Of a DNA stretch of 64,000 nucleotides, positions 21,942 to 33,774 are shown piece after piece; positions within the stretch are counted from its first letter, which is position 1; the number at the start of each line of letters is the position of its first letter. Source of the DNA: Nymphaea colorata (lineage: Eukaryota > Streptophyta > Magnoliopsida > Nymphaeales > Nymphaeaceae); contig NC_045138.2 in assembly GCF_008831285.2 (NCBI RefSeq), positions 41,843,115 through 41,907,114 on the forward strand, in the 5' to 3' direction. The position numbers were made by a program, and so were the translations under genes. The notes beneath the pieces are model-generated. The model was not told the origin of the DNA. It saw only the letters and a list, made by a program, of their open reading frames with translations, and did not search any database.

Positions 21942-24900
21942 ATGGAGGGCGGAGAGGCGCTGGTCGATAACTTCCGTGCGATCACATCTTGCACGGAGGA
22001 GGAGGCCCTCTTCTTCCTGAAGAGCCACAACTGGCAGCTCGACTCCGCCATCTCCTCCTACTACGAAGACCAACAACACCACTCTCCTCCTCTCTCTCCT
22101 TCCCCTTCACAGCAACCGACATCGGCAGCAGCAGCAGCAGCACCTTCTTATTCTTCTGCGTCGTCTCCTCCTCGCCTTCGTGCGACCCACATGGCTTCCA
22201 GGGACTCCCAGAAGAAGAACACCGCCAAGGGCAAGTCCTCCACCTCCTCTTCTGGAAGGATCCGTACCCTTTCTGATCTGGGTCGCGCATCTGGCTCCGC
22301 ATCCTCGGATGAGAACGACGGGGACGCGCCGCAGGAGTATTATGCTGGTGGAGAGAAGAGGTGTCTCGGTGTCGATCTTCTTCGCGCTTGTTTATTTTTT
22401 GTTCATGGAAGATTGTTTTGTCCTTTTCTTTCTCTGTCGCCCGTCATTGTCTTACGATGAACTTGTTGCTTGCTTTATGGATGGATGATGGACCACGAAC
22501 TTGATTCGTCTTAACCATCAATTATATATTTTTTTTCATGTACGACGTATTTGAGTGTTTCCTATTTCTTCCTTTCATTGCCGACAAATTTAGTATGCAA
22601 ATGAACGATTCAATGTTTAGCGTTTCCATTTATTTGTCGGTGGTCCAAAGAAAGAAAATTTTCGCAATCTCGTCTGCTAGGTGCTGGAGTTTTCATCTTC
22701 CTCCTTTCCTATGGTATCATGCATGTACGGCTTATGCATTAACTGCTGCTTTTTCTATGTTGACATGTTGCAAAATTGAACTCCTTGCCACATGCTCTTA
22801 CTTGCTGTGTTCTTTCTGATTTCAACCTGGACCTTGGGCAGTATCATCTGTCCAGATAGATATTGGGTAAATAGTGATAGAGTGGCTGTGATATGTTCTA
22901 ACAAAATTGAGCTTGTTGTCGCACATTTTCTCCGTCATTTGAGGCTGTGGACAATCTCACTTACCTACTGAAAAGCTGAAATATTGTTTAGTTCTTTTGT
23001 GAATCTTGTGGTATTAACATAAATGTAACATTGTTGGAGTCCGGGCAGTAATGTTTAAGGACATAATCCGTTATTCAGAATACCTTCTTAATTATACTGA
23101 GTGGCAGTTTGGACCATCACTTTATTTGATTAGATGCACCAGTATTTTAGAAATGTGCAATTCTTTGGGAGTAACTATAGAGATTTTATGGAAGAGTTGC
23201 AACTGCATCAATTTTGATTCATAGGTTTGTGATGTCTAAGACTCTAAGCACTTTCATGAAGTAGATGGCATGATCAAATTATCTGGATTCTGGTGTTCTG
23301 TTTTCCATCATTTTCATTCTTTTCATGAACAAGTAGTGATTAGCTTTCCAGTTGAGTAATTCCTCTATCTAAATGATTGACCGAACCTTAATCAGTTGAT
23401 TAGTATTTCTCTAAGTCATCTGAACTTCCCGTTACTTTTTATATGCAGTGGAATGCTTGTCCAGGGTCCAACAAAAGGAAATAGTGACGTGGATGCAATA
23501 TTTGATCAAGCTAGACAATTGGGTGCACTAGAAGGACCAGTTGATCAGCTTCAGACATCTTCTAGCTCAAAAAGTTTTACTGGTACTGCAAGGATTTTAT
23601 CAGGAGAGACAGTGCAAGCTCCTCAGACTTCTCAGGAGCCTGAATCCGTTGTCCACAATATTGTATTTTGGAGTAATGGATTCACTGTAAATGATGGTCC
23701 TTTAAGAAGGTTGGATGATCCAGAGAATGCACCCTTTTTGGAGGTATCGTACATTTTGGATCACACTTATACTACTACATTTTAGTTATTGTTTTTTCTT
23801 CCATTATTACCAGGTCACTTTGAGGGAGTTCTTGGAAAAATAGAAGTTATACTGTTTATTTGTCTCTGCACAATATGCAGTAGTCATTATTGGTTTTTTT
23901 AATGCTTGTATTAAGATTGCTGAAGTCATGTCAAGATGGGGCGTTGGAGACTACTCTGATTGAGAAATCACAAGATTGGTCAATTTAGTATCATTTAGCT
24001 TTTCTAAGGTTCCTTAATAATTCATTATTTGCAAACATTATAGAAGGTTTGATGTGCATATATGCATCTGGACCTAGGAAATCAGCTTCAAATGCTCTTT
24101 GTGGGGCAATGTTGTTGAAAAAGCCTGTGTTCCTCAGTCATCTTGACAAATTATGTGAAAATGGCCCATTTTTGCCACATATGGACACTGAGAAGTGAGA
24201 ATCCACACATGTAATGCTAAGTTGTTGCCGTGGTGCCCCTGTTCCTTCTCTCTTCCTTCTGTGGTCCTCGTGAAGACCTAAGTCACATGACTGCTGGTAC
24301 AGTACCAAGGTGTCTGTAAGCTGCTGAGGTTACAAAGACGACAACTTTTAAAAATGTGGCTACAGAGGTATGACAAGGTGAGAGAGAGAGAGATTTAATG
24401 CTGCCATGTGCCGGATGGTTTAAATTAAAAAACTTGTTGCTATTAGCCATGGTTTATGTGCGGTGACGGTTTATAGTGACTTTAACGATGATTTATGGTC
24501 TTTTTAGTGATGGATTTTTAAATGTTAACCATCCGGCACTTGACAGCATTCACTTTTCATATAACTTGATGGATTTTTAAATGGTCTTTTTAGTGATGGG
24601 TTTTTCTCATTCTACTTAATGTTGCATGTGATTCTGTATCATGTGTATGTTATTATCTTTTATAGATGTAAACATGCTTTATTTTGTATTTATATGATGT
24701 TGTAGCCACCCTAAATTTTCCACCTAACCCTTCCTGTAGCACAAAGCCTTTAAGATACATTACTTTGCCCATGACATGGAAAGCTGTCTTCTATGCACAC
24801 TTTGGGGTAGAGACGCTGGACCAAATATTTAGCATAACTCCAATGTCTTTGGGTGAAAGCTCAAATTTTTCACATGCAAACTCTAGGCTTCTGGTGCATT

Positions 24901-27900
24901 CCACTGAAAGGAGTGGTTTTAGTCAAAGGGACATGGTTTTTGGTTCATGTAGAAACTATAAAATTTCATGCACAAATTGCAAATCGAGAAGTTCTGCTTG
25001 AAGGCAATAGAAGCAAGTGGTTGTTCTCAATAAATCTTTTTAGCCATCATTTTGTTCTCCATTGCAATTGGAGCCAACAAATTTTCTGCATGTGTTGCAT
25101 GTAATCAAAATGCACCTACACTTAATATATCTCTGTCATCATTTCACATGACTGACCGTCAAGAGAATTTCTTTAAGCTTAAGATAAGCCAGCCACCTAG
25201 ACTACATTGGTTGAGCAAAGCGCGCCATGACCAGCTACCTTGGGTACAAAAATGAGGAAGGGAGCCATAACCATAGCGGCCCTTAAAGAGACCTGTAGTT
25301 TGGGGTATATTCACATAAGAAGTTTTGGATGACAGGATGTTCGATGTAGACCCTCCTATGGGAATCAAGTCATGGTTTTTGAATATTTGGCATAATAGAA
25401 TCATTCAATGGGGAATGACATATATGCAACTATGCTTGAAACCCTGTGATATAATGGTCCAACAAAAGCTAAAACTTGGCCCCAAGTCCCTTGTAGAAAC
25501 ACGAACAAGGAGAGGAAGAGGAACAGTGATCACGATGTAACGTGGAAAACTCTCAACACGAGGGAGAAAAAACCACGAATGAGGAGGAGTCGGTGCCCAC
25601 TAGCAGCCAGACTCTCTCTCTCCTTAGATTATCATTAACACATAAGGATTAGGGTTACATGACTTAAGTAGTGCCCAACACGGGCTACAAGACGGGTCGG
25701 GTACGGATCCGGACCCGAAACACACGATCTATCAACACTCCCCCTCAAGTTGGGCATACATATCAAACATGCCCAACTTGGATACATTCCTCTCAAATGA
25801 AGCTGAAGGAAGAGCTTTCGTCAGAACATCAGCAGTTTGGTCTTCAGACTTCATGTAAGGCAAGATCAACTCTTTCGCATCAATTCTTTCCGAATGAAGT
25901 GACGATCAATTTCAACATGCTTTGTTCTGTCGTGAAGAACAAGATTGTTGGCTAAGTTAATTGCAGACTTGTTATCACAATACATCTTCATAGGTTCTTC
26001 AATCTCTATTCCAATGTCACTCAGCAATATCTTCAACCATAGTAATTCTGACACTCCCATAGCAACTGCCCTATATTCTGCCTCTGCACTAGATCTAGAG
26101 CAAACATCCTGTCTCTTGCTTCTCCATACAACAAGGTTTCCTCCCAAGTAGACACAGTACCCTGTAGTAGATCGTCTGGTATCATTACAACCTGCCCAAT
26201 CCGCATCAGAATAGCCCTCGATTTCCACAGTCTCTTGTTTCACATACAGGAGTCCCTTGCCAGGATTTTTCTTCAGGTAGCATAGTACTCTGTCAACAGC
26301 CTTCAGATGTGCATCGGTTGGTGCATGCAAGAATTGGCTCAAAACATTCACCGCAAAGGTGATGTCAGGTCGCGTGAGGGTAAGATAAATCAACTTCCCA
26401 ACCAGACGTTGATATCTTCCCTTGTCTTCTTCACAAAGAGGCTCTCCATCTCTAAGACTCAACTTGTGCCCAGTGTCAAATGGGGTAGGAGTAGGCCTAC
26501 ATCCCAATTTACCAGTTTCTTCCAGCAGATCTAATGTGTATTTTCTTTGGTTTAGTACAAGACCAGTACTAGACCTAGCAACCTCCATACCAAGAAAATA
26601 CCTTAGCTTGCCAAGATCTTTGAGATCGAATTCTGTAGCCAGTAACCCTTTTAGCTTGATAATCTCCTCCTCATCATCTCCTGTGACAATCATGTCATCT
26701 ACGTAGACCAGCAGGAGAGTAACCCTGCTCTCCTTCTTTTTCACAAACAGAGTGTGATCTTCATTTCCTTGTTTGTATCCATGACGTATCATCACTCTTC
26801 TCAGTCGTTCGAACCACGCTCTGGGCGATTGCTTAAGGCCCTATAAGGCCTTTTTCAGCTTACAACATTTTTCTGGTTCTTCATATCCTTGAGGCATATG
26901 CATATATACTTCTTTTTCGAGGTCACCATTGAGGAATGCATTCTTAACATCTAGTTGATACATCTTCCACTCCTTCATCACAGCTAGGGATATAACCACT
27001 CTCACTGTCTTCATTTTCGCAACTGGAGCAAAGGTTTCCAAGTAATCAATTCCATATTTCTGGCTAAATCCCTTGGCCACAAGTCGAGCTTTATATCTTT
27101 CAACACTCCCATTTGGTTTGTACTTGATGGTATACACCCATTTGGATCCGACTAAGTGAGCGGCTTCAGGAATCTTCACCACTTCCCATGTCATATTTCT
27201 TCTCAGGGTATCTATTTCTTTTTTCATTGCATCAGCCCATTTGTAGTCACTTTGAGCTTCAGCAACAGTCCTGGGGATCACAACCAAAGAAAGAGTAGAA
27301 ACAAAACACTTGTAATCTTTTTCAAGTCTGGAATAAAATACAAAATTACCAATGGGGTGTTGAGTACATGACCTGACACCCTTTCTCAGGGCAATGGGAA
27401 GATCTTCATTCTTCTTTTCAACCTCATCATGAGTCACCACAGTCTCCACGGTAGGACTTGGTTCATCCAGGGAAGGAGTGGCATTTGGATTGGACGTGGA
27501 TCTACCATCACAAGTCATCATCTCTGTCCGAGTACCTCGTCTAGAGTAGAACTGTCCAAACAACCGAGGGCCTTCCTTCTCAATGCTCGTGTCACACCTT
27601 TCCTCCTTCTCAGGCACATCAACAGTAGTAAGCGATTCTGCTTTCGTGTAGTCCAAAAAATCTGTAAACAGAAGTTTCTGTCTCTGAGAATACTCTTCCC
27701 TGCCCACAGACAGCTCCCCTTGAAAAGGATTCTCACCAAAGTAAGAGGCATGTTCCAAGAAGGTAACATCCCTCGTAACATAAACTCGACCAGTAATAGG
27801 ATCAATACATTTGTATCCTTTTTGCGTAGGAGAGTATCTAACAAAGACACCTTTGATAGACCTAGGATCAAGTTTCTTGACATTTGGACTGTGATCATGG

Positions 27901-30900
27901 ATAAAACATACACAACCAAAAACACGAGGAGGAAGTAGGAACGGTGGACGACTGCCAGGAAGTAACGAGTGGGGAGTCCTACCATTCAAAACACGACTGG
28001 GCATGCGGTTAATAAGATAGGGACTAGTAAGAATTGCATCACCCCAATAGTGTTTAGGAAGGTTTCGCTGAAACAAAAGAGCCCTGGTGACATTAAGAAG
28101 TTGACGATTTTTCCTTTCAGCTACCCCATTTTGAGGGGGGGTGTAACTACAAGATGTCTCATGAACAATCCCCCTTTGTCTAAGAAACTCTTCAACAGAC
28201 TGACACATGTATTCACGGGCATTATCGAACCGGAAAGTTTTAACATTCGCACCATATTGGGTATGCACAAGAAGAATGAATGTCTCGATGATACGAGGAA
28301 CCTCCCTGCGGTCTTTTAACAAGTAAACAAATGTAGCACGAGAGAAATCATCAATGAAAGTGATAAAATATTGAAAACTTTGACGGGTATGAATTCCCGA
28401 AGGCCTCCATACATCAGAGTGAATCAGGGAAAAAGCTTCATTAACACAACTAGTAGAAAGAGGGTACGAAGCCCTCACATGTTTGGCAAACTGACAAATA
28501 TCACAAGAAATGGAAGACAAATCAAAGGAGGAACACAAGTCTGGAAACAAATGTTTCAAAATCCCAAAAGGTAAATGCCCAAAACGTTCATGCCAGTACA
28601 TAAAGGACTAAAGACAATCTTCTCTTCTCTTATCTGTCTTGCGGATCGCTGTCAACAGAGCAGTAGCCACACGTATGGGAAGACGATATAAGCCATCAAA
28701 AGCTAAACCAATCCCAATCCTCTTCCCTGTCACCAAGTCTTGCAAAACACAGCGATCGGCAGAGAAAATAAGCTCACAATTCAATTCTTTTGTAAGTCTA
28801 CTGAATGACAAGAGATTTAAAGGAAACTGGGGGACATGTAATGCGCCCTGCACATGAAATTTGTCCAACAAGGACAGAGTGCCTTCGCCTGCCACACAGG
28901 TAGAGGAACCATCTGCAAGAGAAACACGTTCCCTTTCCGATGACAACTTATACTCATGAAACAATTTTGGATTACCTGTCATGTGATGAGTAGCACCACT
29001 ATCAACAATCCATTCCCCCACAGAAGAGTTACCTTTATTGCCAATAACTGCAAGAGCATGATTCGTTGTAGTTTCCTCTGAGGTCTCAATCTTGTTGACA
29101 TCGATCCTGCCCAAATAAGCCCTTAGTTCACGAAGCTGATCAGCTGAAATAGAGAGTTTTTCCCCACTGGATTTGGGCGCCTCAGGCCCAGGTGTTTTCC
29201 CACTAGAAGACCTCCCTCTATTTCCTTTCTTGTTTGGATAGAGATCCCAACAGTAATCGACAGTGTGACCCGTCTTCTTGCAGTGTGTGCATCGGCGAGG
29301 GGCTCTAGCCAAGCCTCCAAGTCCACGGCTCACAAGGGCTGATCTCTCATGAGAGAGACCAAGATCCCTCTTGCTTTCATTGGTGACCAGCCTTCTCTGT
29401 TCTTCTGCTTCAACAACCGAGTATACATCTTCAATACTAGACACCTCTCCAGAATTCAGAATCTGGCTCCGAACACCTTCAAACTCATTATTTAAGCCAG
29501 CTAAAAAGAGGAACACTCTGTTTTCCCATTTCTGGGCAATGTAAAGGGCCTGATCTTGGGGACAGTGCCACGGAATATGAGAGTGATAGTCAAGTTCTTC
29601 CCACTTGGCTTTCAAGGCCCATAGTATTCTGCAATAGAAGAGTTCCCTTAGCGGAGGTTATAAACAGTCTTCATTACTTGATAAGTGCGAATGGCCGTCT
29701 TCTTCTGGCCATACATTTGTTCAAGGACCACCCACATGTCCCGTGCAGTCTTCTTCCGAAGGATAAGCGGTTGAATCTCAGCGAAGACAGAGTTGACAAT
29801 CCACGTTTTTACTTGATTGTCCTCAAGGAACCAAGTGTGCCACACATCATTTGTTCTTGCTGGTTCAGGGTTGCTCTCGTCGATATAGGTCATTCGACCA
29901 CGGCCAGCAATCCCCATAGTCATAGCTGGCGACCACGAGAAATAGTTCTCCTTTGTGAGGCGAAGAGTAATAACCTGCATAGGAACGTTCTCAGGTCTCA
30001 CAGTTTCGATTTCAGTTTGACTGACCATCGATGAGGAATAAGAGGCTGCCATAATGACAGACCCACACAACGACAAGAGCAACAAGGGCAGAGGGAGCAA
30101 TGAGGCGGCGGACAGCGGAAGAGCAATGCAGCGTGGAAGACAGCGGTGTCAGCAGAAGGGCGGAGCGTGAGGCGCTTGGCGGCAGAGGGTGCAGACAACG
30201 GCGGCGGGAGCAGAGCAGCGCAGAAGCCCTTGGCGGCGCAAGAGCAAAGGGCGGCGCTTGGACGTGCTCGCCGAGCGGCGGTCGGACGGGCGACGGGAGG
30301 GCGGACGGCGGACGGCGGCGGTCGGACGGGCGACGGGAGGGCGGACGGCGGCAGACGGCGGACGTCTTGGCGTCGGACGGTAGCGATGAATAGTGAATCC
30401 GTTAGACGATAAACAGTGCGGGGCGCCTCCTCCAACACGTTAATGCCGGAACTTCACGGCTCTGATACCATGTAGAAACACAAACAAGGAGAGGAAGAGG
30501 AACAGTGATCACGATGTAACGTGGAAAACCCTCAACACGAGGGAGAAAAAAGTCGGTGCCCACTAGCAGCCAGACTCTCTCTCTCCTTAGATTATCATTA
30601 ACACATAAGGATTAGGGTTACATGACTTAAGTAGTGCCCAACACGGGCTACAAGACGGGTCGGGTACGGATCCGGACCCGAAACACAGGATCTATCAACA
30701 TCCCTCAAACTTTGACTTTTTAGAATTTTGTTAAGATTCATCTGTCAAACCCATTACCACCCAAAAAATGCCTGAAACTAAGATTTTGAACAATTTCTAC
30801 CAAAACCAGTTTCCACAAATCTGGATGTCCTTTTGGCAATGGATATTCTGCTGAGACAACCTAACTTGAAGCCGAAAGCAAGCATTTTTCTGAAGGCAAA

Positions 30901-32129
30901 TAATGGAGTATGTTTTTTTGAAAGAAAAGTTAAAGAAAAAAAACTAGAAAAGTACATCTCTACTAAGTGATCAAAAGCCAAAACAAAAGGGTTTATAAAA
31001 TAATTAAAAAAAATAATGGCCAAGTCCAAAAGAATGACAATAATACGTTCCCACTAACTGATCAAAAGGCAAAATGAAAGGTTCAATGGAATGATAGGAA
31101 GGATTAAGCCAAGCCAAAATAATTTTAGACACTGTCAAGATGTCTTCAAGAAACAATGAGAATCAGGACCGAAACTGCCAGAGGCTTCTCAAAACAGACA
31201 CAAGTCATTGAGATATGGAAATGCAATGGTGCATAATTTTTTTGTTTTTACAATACCTACCATTTGATTGCGTTCACTATTAGTTTCTGGCGACTAAGGC
31301 GTATGTTTCGGCAAACTAATGTGCTTTGTGCTGCTTAATTTCTTCTTCATAGAGTTTCTGCCTACTACATACTAACACTCTTCATTGATGTGATCATCTG
31401 AGGCTGGTGCCTTCAGCTTTTGTGTAATGACTAGCTTGATGGGAAATTTCACTTAGTAACCTCACCTGTTTTGCAAGTTTTATTTCGTTTGAGGCCTACA
31501 TATAGTTTCCTATGTCTTGAATATAGCAATGAAGTTTGATTGCTTTATCTTTGCAGAGTATACGCAAGTCGGAGTGTCCTAAAGAGTTGGAACCTGCTAA
31601 CAGGAGAACTGCTGTCCATGTTAATCTCATTAGAAAGGATGAAGATTGCCCTGTATGTCTTTTCCTTGAATTCTGTGTCCTCTCGTTCTTTTCAGAATGT
31701 CATTTTTTCTGATTATTTTGCTTTTGGTGAACTATTTTTCAGGTCCAAGAGAAGCCTCATGTACCTTTCCAGGGTGTGGGGAGAACACTTGGTAGTGCTT
31801 CTGGCTCCTCTGGAGCTCCTGAGCCTAGGGTGCCATCAAGTGCCCAATGTTCCATAAGTGGCATCTCATCTCCAGGTCTGTCTGTTGATCCGTCACTGCC
31901 ATCAACTGCAATTCAGCTGAGACTTTCTGATGGAACACGCATGGTTGCACGATTCAATTATCACCACACTGTTGGGGATGTTCGCGCCTTCCTTGATGCT
32001 GCAAGGCCAGGCAGTGCACGTTCATATCAGCTGCAGGTCATGGGCTTCCCACCTAAGCTTTTAACTGATTCTGCACAAACAATAGAGCAGGCTGGCCTTG
32101 CCAATTCTGTACTTGTTCAGAAGCCTTAG
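21942..32129 (+). CDS. PUX4: Plant UBX domain-containing protein 4/5-like (CDC48 adaptor)
   Basis: Four coding exons: 21942-22360, 23449-23743, 31557-31652 and 31743-32129. All introns are GT-AG and the phases close, giving 398 residues. Residues 1-43 form a UBA-like helix bundle ([17 protein letters not shown]). Then come a Ser/Ala-rich linker, the [11 protein letters not shown] block (139-149), a SEP domain (about 206-270, [19 protein letters not shown]), an SHP-like CDC48-binding box FQGVGRTLG (279-287) and a C-terminal UBX domain (about 320-398, with GFPPK and [11 protein letters not shown]). The family recruits ubiquitinated or membrane substrates to the CDC48/p97 ATPase. The core is closest to Arabidopsis PUX4, while the N-terminal UBA is as in PUX5. 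The start is the ATG at 21942; a GTG nine bases earlier is not used. Intron 3 is 7.8 kb because of a MITE and a copia insertion. Confidence 0.93.
24397..24550. mobile_element. MITE in PUX4 intron 3 (family M, copy 1)
   Basis: Imperfect terminal inverted repeats of about 30 bp: AATGCTGCCATGTGCCGGAT on the left, and on the right a segment whose complement reads AATGCTGTCAAGTGCCGGAT. The core (ATGGTTTATG, ACGGTTTATAGTGACTTT) has no coding capacity. A relative with the same core lies at 56136-56293. No clear target duplication could be fixed. Confidence 0.65.
25492..25737 (-). repeat. 3' LTR of copia copy 2
   Basis: 246 bp, TGTAGAAACACG to TCTATCAACA on the plus strand. The left flank is the target duplication TCCCT. 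On the minus strand the pol stop codon falls within the first six bases of this LTR. Confidence 0.95.
25732..30052 (-). pseudogene. Ty1/copia gag-pol polyprotein pseudogene, almost intact
   Basis: Starts at the ATG at 30050-30052 and ends at 25732. Motifs in order: gag with TKENYFSW; zinc knuckle [14 protein letters not shown]; protease [14 protein letters not shown]-pre-integrase WHERFGH; integrase IHSDVW, FDNAREY and ERKNRQLLN; reverse transcriptase with YVDDMIV; RNase H with YSDADWAG and SAEAEYRA; C-terminal ADVLTKAL. Lesions: a TAA after TVYNLR in gag followed by a one-base shift; an in-frame TAG after REDCL; a TAG in place of the Tyr of the KKALYGLKQ motif; and a shift after FIRKE near the end. 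The catalytic residues themselves remain. The same family as the truncated copy at 2138-5226. Confidence 0.92.
25738..25748 (-). promoter_or_regulatory. Polypurine tract of copia copy 2
   Basis: TTGAGGGGGAG on the minus strand, directly against the 3' LTR. It is the expected primer for plus-strand DNA synthesis. Confidence 0.9.
30053..30458 (-). other. GC-rich leader of copia copy 2
   Basis: Lies between the primer-binding site and gag. It is strikingly GC-rich (GGCGGACGGCGG words) in an AT-rich window, with a local direct repeat of about 47 bp (GGTCGGACGGGCGACGGG near 30279 and 30326). Open frames on both strands are products of composition. The leader of copia copy 1 (4435-4971) is likewise GC- and CAG-rich. 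Confidence 0.7.
30459..30470 (-). promoter_or_regulatory. Primer-binding site of copia copy 2
   Basis: TGGTATCAGAGC on the minus strand, immediately beside the 5' LTR. It is the exact complement of the 3' end of plant initiator methionine tRNA. Confidence 0.95.
30471..30700 (-). repeat. 5' LTR of copia copy 2
   Basis: 230 bp, matching the 3' LTR except for three substitutions and a missing 16-bp segment after GGGAGAAAAAA. The right flank is the target duplication TCCCT. Confidence 0.95.
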
Positions 32130-33774
32130 CTCTACTGCAAGATCAAGAATGCAGTTTGTCATGCACGTTCAGCGTGTCCAACATGAAAAATGCCTTCCAT
32201 ATGACGGCTAAGTTTGTTTTTCTTTTCGATGGCGGATTTGGAATGGGGTATTATGGTGAACCGTTGCTTGGCGCCTACAAAGGACTAAACTCGTTTATTT
32301 TTGTTTTGTACTTTGTTGTCGAGCAAATTTTGTCGACATGACGAAGTGGAAACGAACATGAATTAACCATACATGCTTTATTAATTTTAGAAAAAGAGGG
32401 CTTTTATGACGTTCTCATCATGGGGATTGTAATAGTGCATCAGTTACATAGGGTAAGTGTGGAGCTCTGAGAATAATCTCAACCTTGAACGATGCAGTCA
32501 AATGTGTGCTTGGTAGATGCTTGCCTAAGCCCTAGGTTGGGCCACTTAAATGCCCAAGTGAAAATTTGTCGCAAACTCTTCCTTCTCCTCTTCTTTATCT
32601 TTGACCTTATTTTTTCCGTTTTTCTTTCTTTTGCATTCTTTTGATTTTTGTCCGTCCAAGAGTCTGTGTAGTTTAGACTTTTCGACTACATTTGGAGCTA
32701 GATTACTTATATATGAATATGACCTTCATTTTTATATCTTCTCGAATTTTGTGCATCATGTTTTTTATAATGCAGCGCATGGTTATTTTGTATCCTTCGC
32801 ATGAATGCTATTAGCAATCGTCAGGCCAGACATAGCTATTGTTAAATCTGACCATTTGAGCGAAGCCGTATTTGAAGTTTTGCATGTAAATTTTGATAAT
32901 GAAAATTAGAAACTTGCATGATTTGACAAGGAAAACCTTGTACCACAAGTCCACCTGCGTCAGACTATTGGATGTGAGTTGCCTTCTTAAACCTAACTAC
33001 CTAAATTTGAGTTTGATTTGATTATGAATTATATCTGAACCATTGATGTTCCTAGTTTGATGACTTCTTTAAGAAACTGTGTTATGTTGCAAATATAAAA
33101 ATTCCCCATATCTTCATCACAATGTTGTTTTGATTCTCATGTTGCAAAGGTGGCGTACAACCTTGTGGCATAATGTGGTGGCTTGAGAGACTGGGCAGTT
33201 GTTATAAATTTGCCGTCCACAACTTGTGATCTTTGTACCTTCCAAAAAAGGCTTACTAACGCCTTAGATAGTTGTGGCAGCAAGGACCTAAGTCAAGAAC
33301 ATGATCGAAAATTCAACTTCAGCTTTTGCTGAAGAAAGCCATGATAAATTCTAAAGTGGTCACATTTGTTAGTATTGATCCAGGATGCACTTGAAGGGAA
33401 CTATTACATAATTGTCAAACTTAAAAAAGACTTCAACAGCCCAAGCATGCACCCTGTTAGCTGCAAAACTTCCGTTTGTAACCCCTTCAGATTACTATGT
33501 AAGCGTTCCGTACTCTCTGCTGACGCCGCAAGTAGAAGTGCTTAGTCTTGCATTTCAGACGCAAATAACTTTCGTGGTTTTATATGATCTTAACAAGCAG
33601 AGCCATCAAATCACTTCATTTGTTATATACAATTAGAAAACAAGACAATGGACTTGGGGAATTGCGACTGGAATAGTAGTCAGTACTGCAATTACTCGTT
33701 AGCTTGCACAATATGGCTTGGATAGAAATGGACGGTCATGTTGAAAAGCGGTCTTTTGGAGGTATCAGCAGATG
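32130..33774. other. Convergent intergenic region between PUX4 and the kinase
   Basis: Holds both 3' UTRs. No further gene is visible. Open frames at 32156-32341, 32601-32804 and 33412-33636 show no domains. Confidence 0.5.

Larger units (their letters stand above)
25492..30700 (-). mobile_element. Near-complete Ty1/copia retrotransposon, copy 2, in PUX4 intron 3
   Basis: A 5.2-kb element on the minus strand, antisense to PUX4. It is flanked by a perfect 5-bp target duplication TCCCT (25487-25491 and 30701-30705). It has two LTRs, an exact initiator-Met tRNA binding site, a polypurine tract, and gag, protease, integrase, reverse transcriptase and RNase H in copia order. By eye the LTRs differ by three substitutions and one 16-bp gap, so the insertion is fairly recent. 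Stops and shifts in gag-pol mean it cannot move on its own. Confidence 0.95.

Noticed and set aside
27156-27985. Frames opposite or shifted to copia pol
   Set aside because: Shadows of the real pol frame, which carries all the motifs.
30100-30438. Long Arg/Gly-rich and Ala/Pro-rich frames on both strands
   Set aside because: By-products of the GC-rich copia leader.
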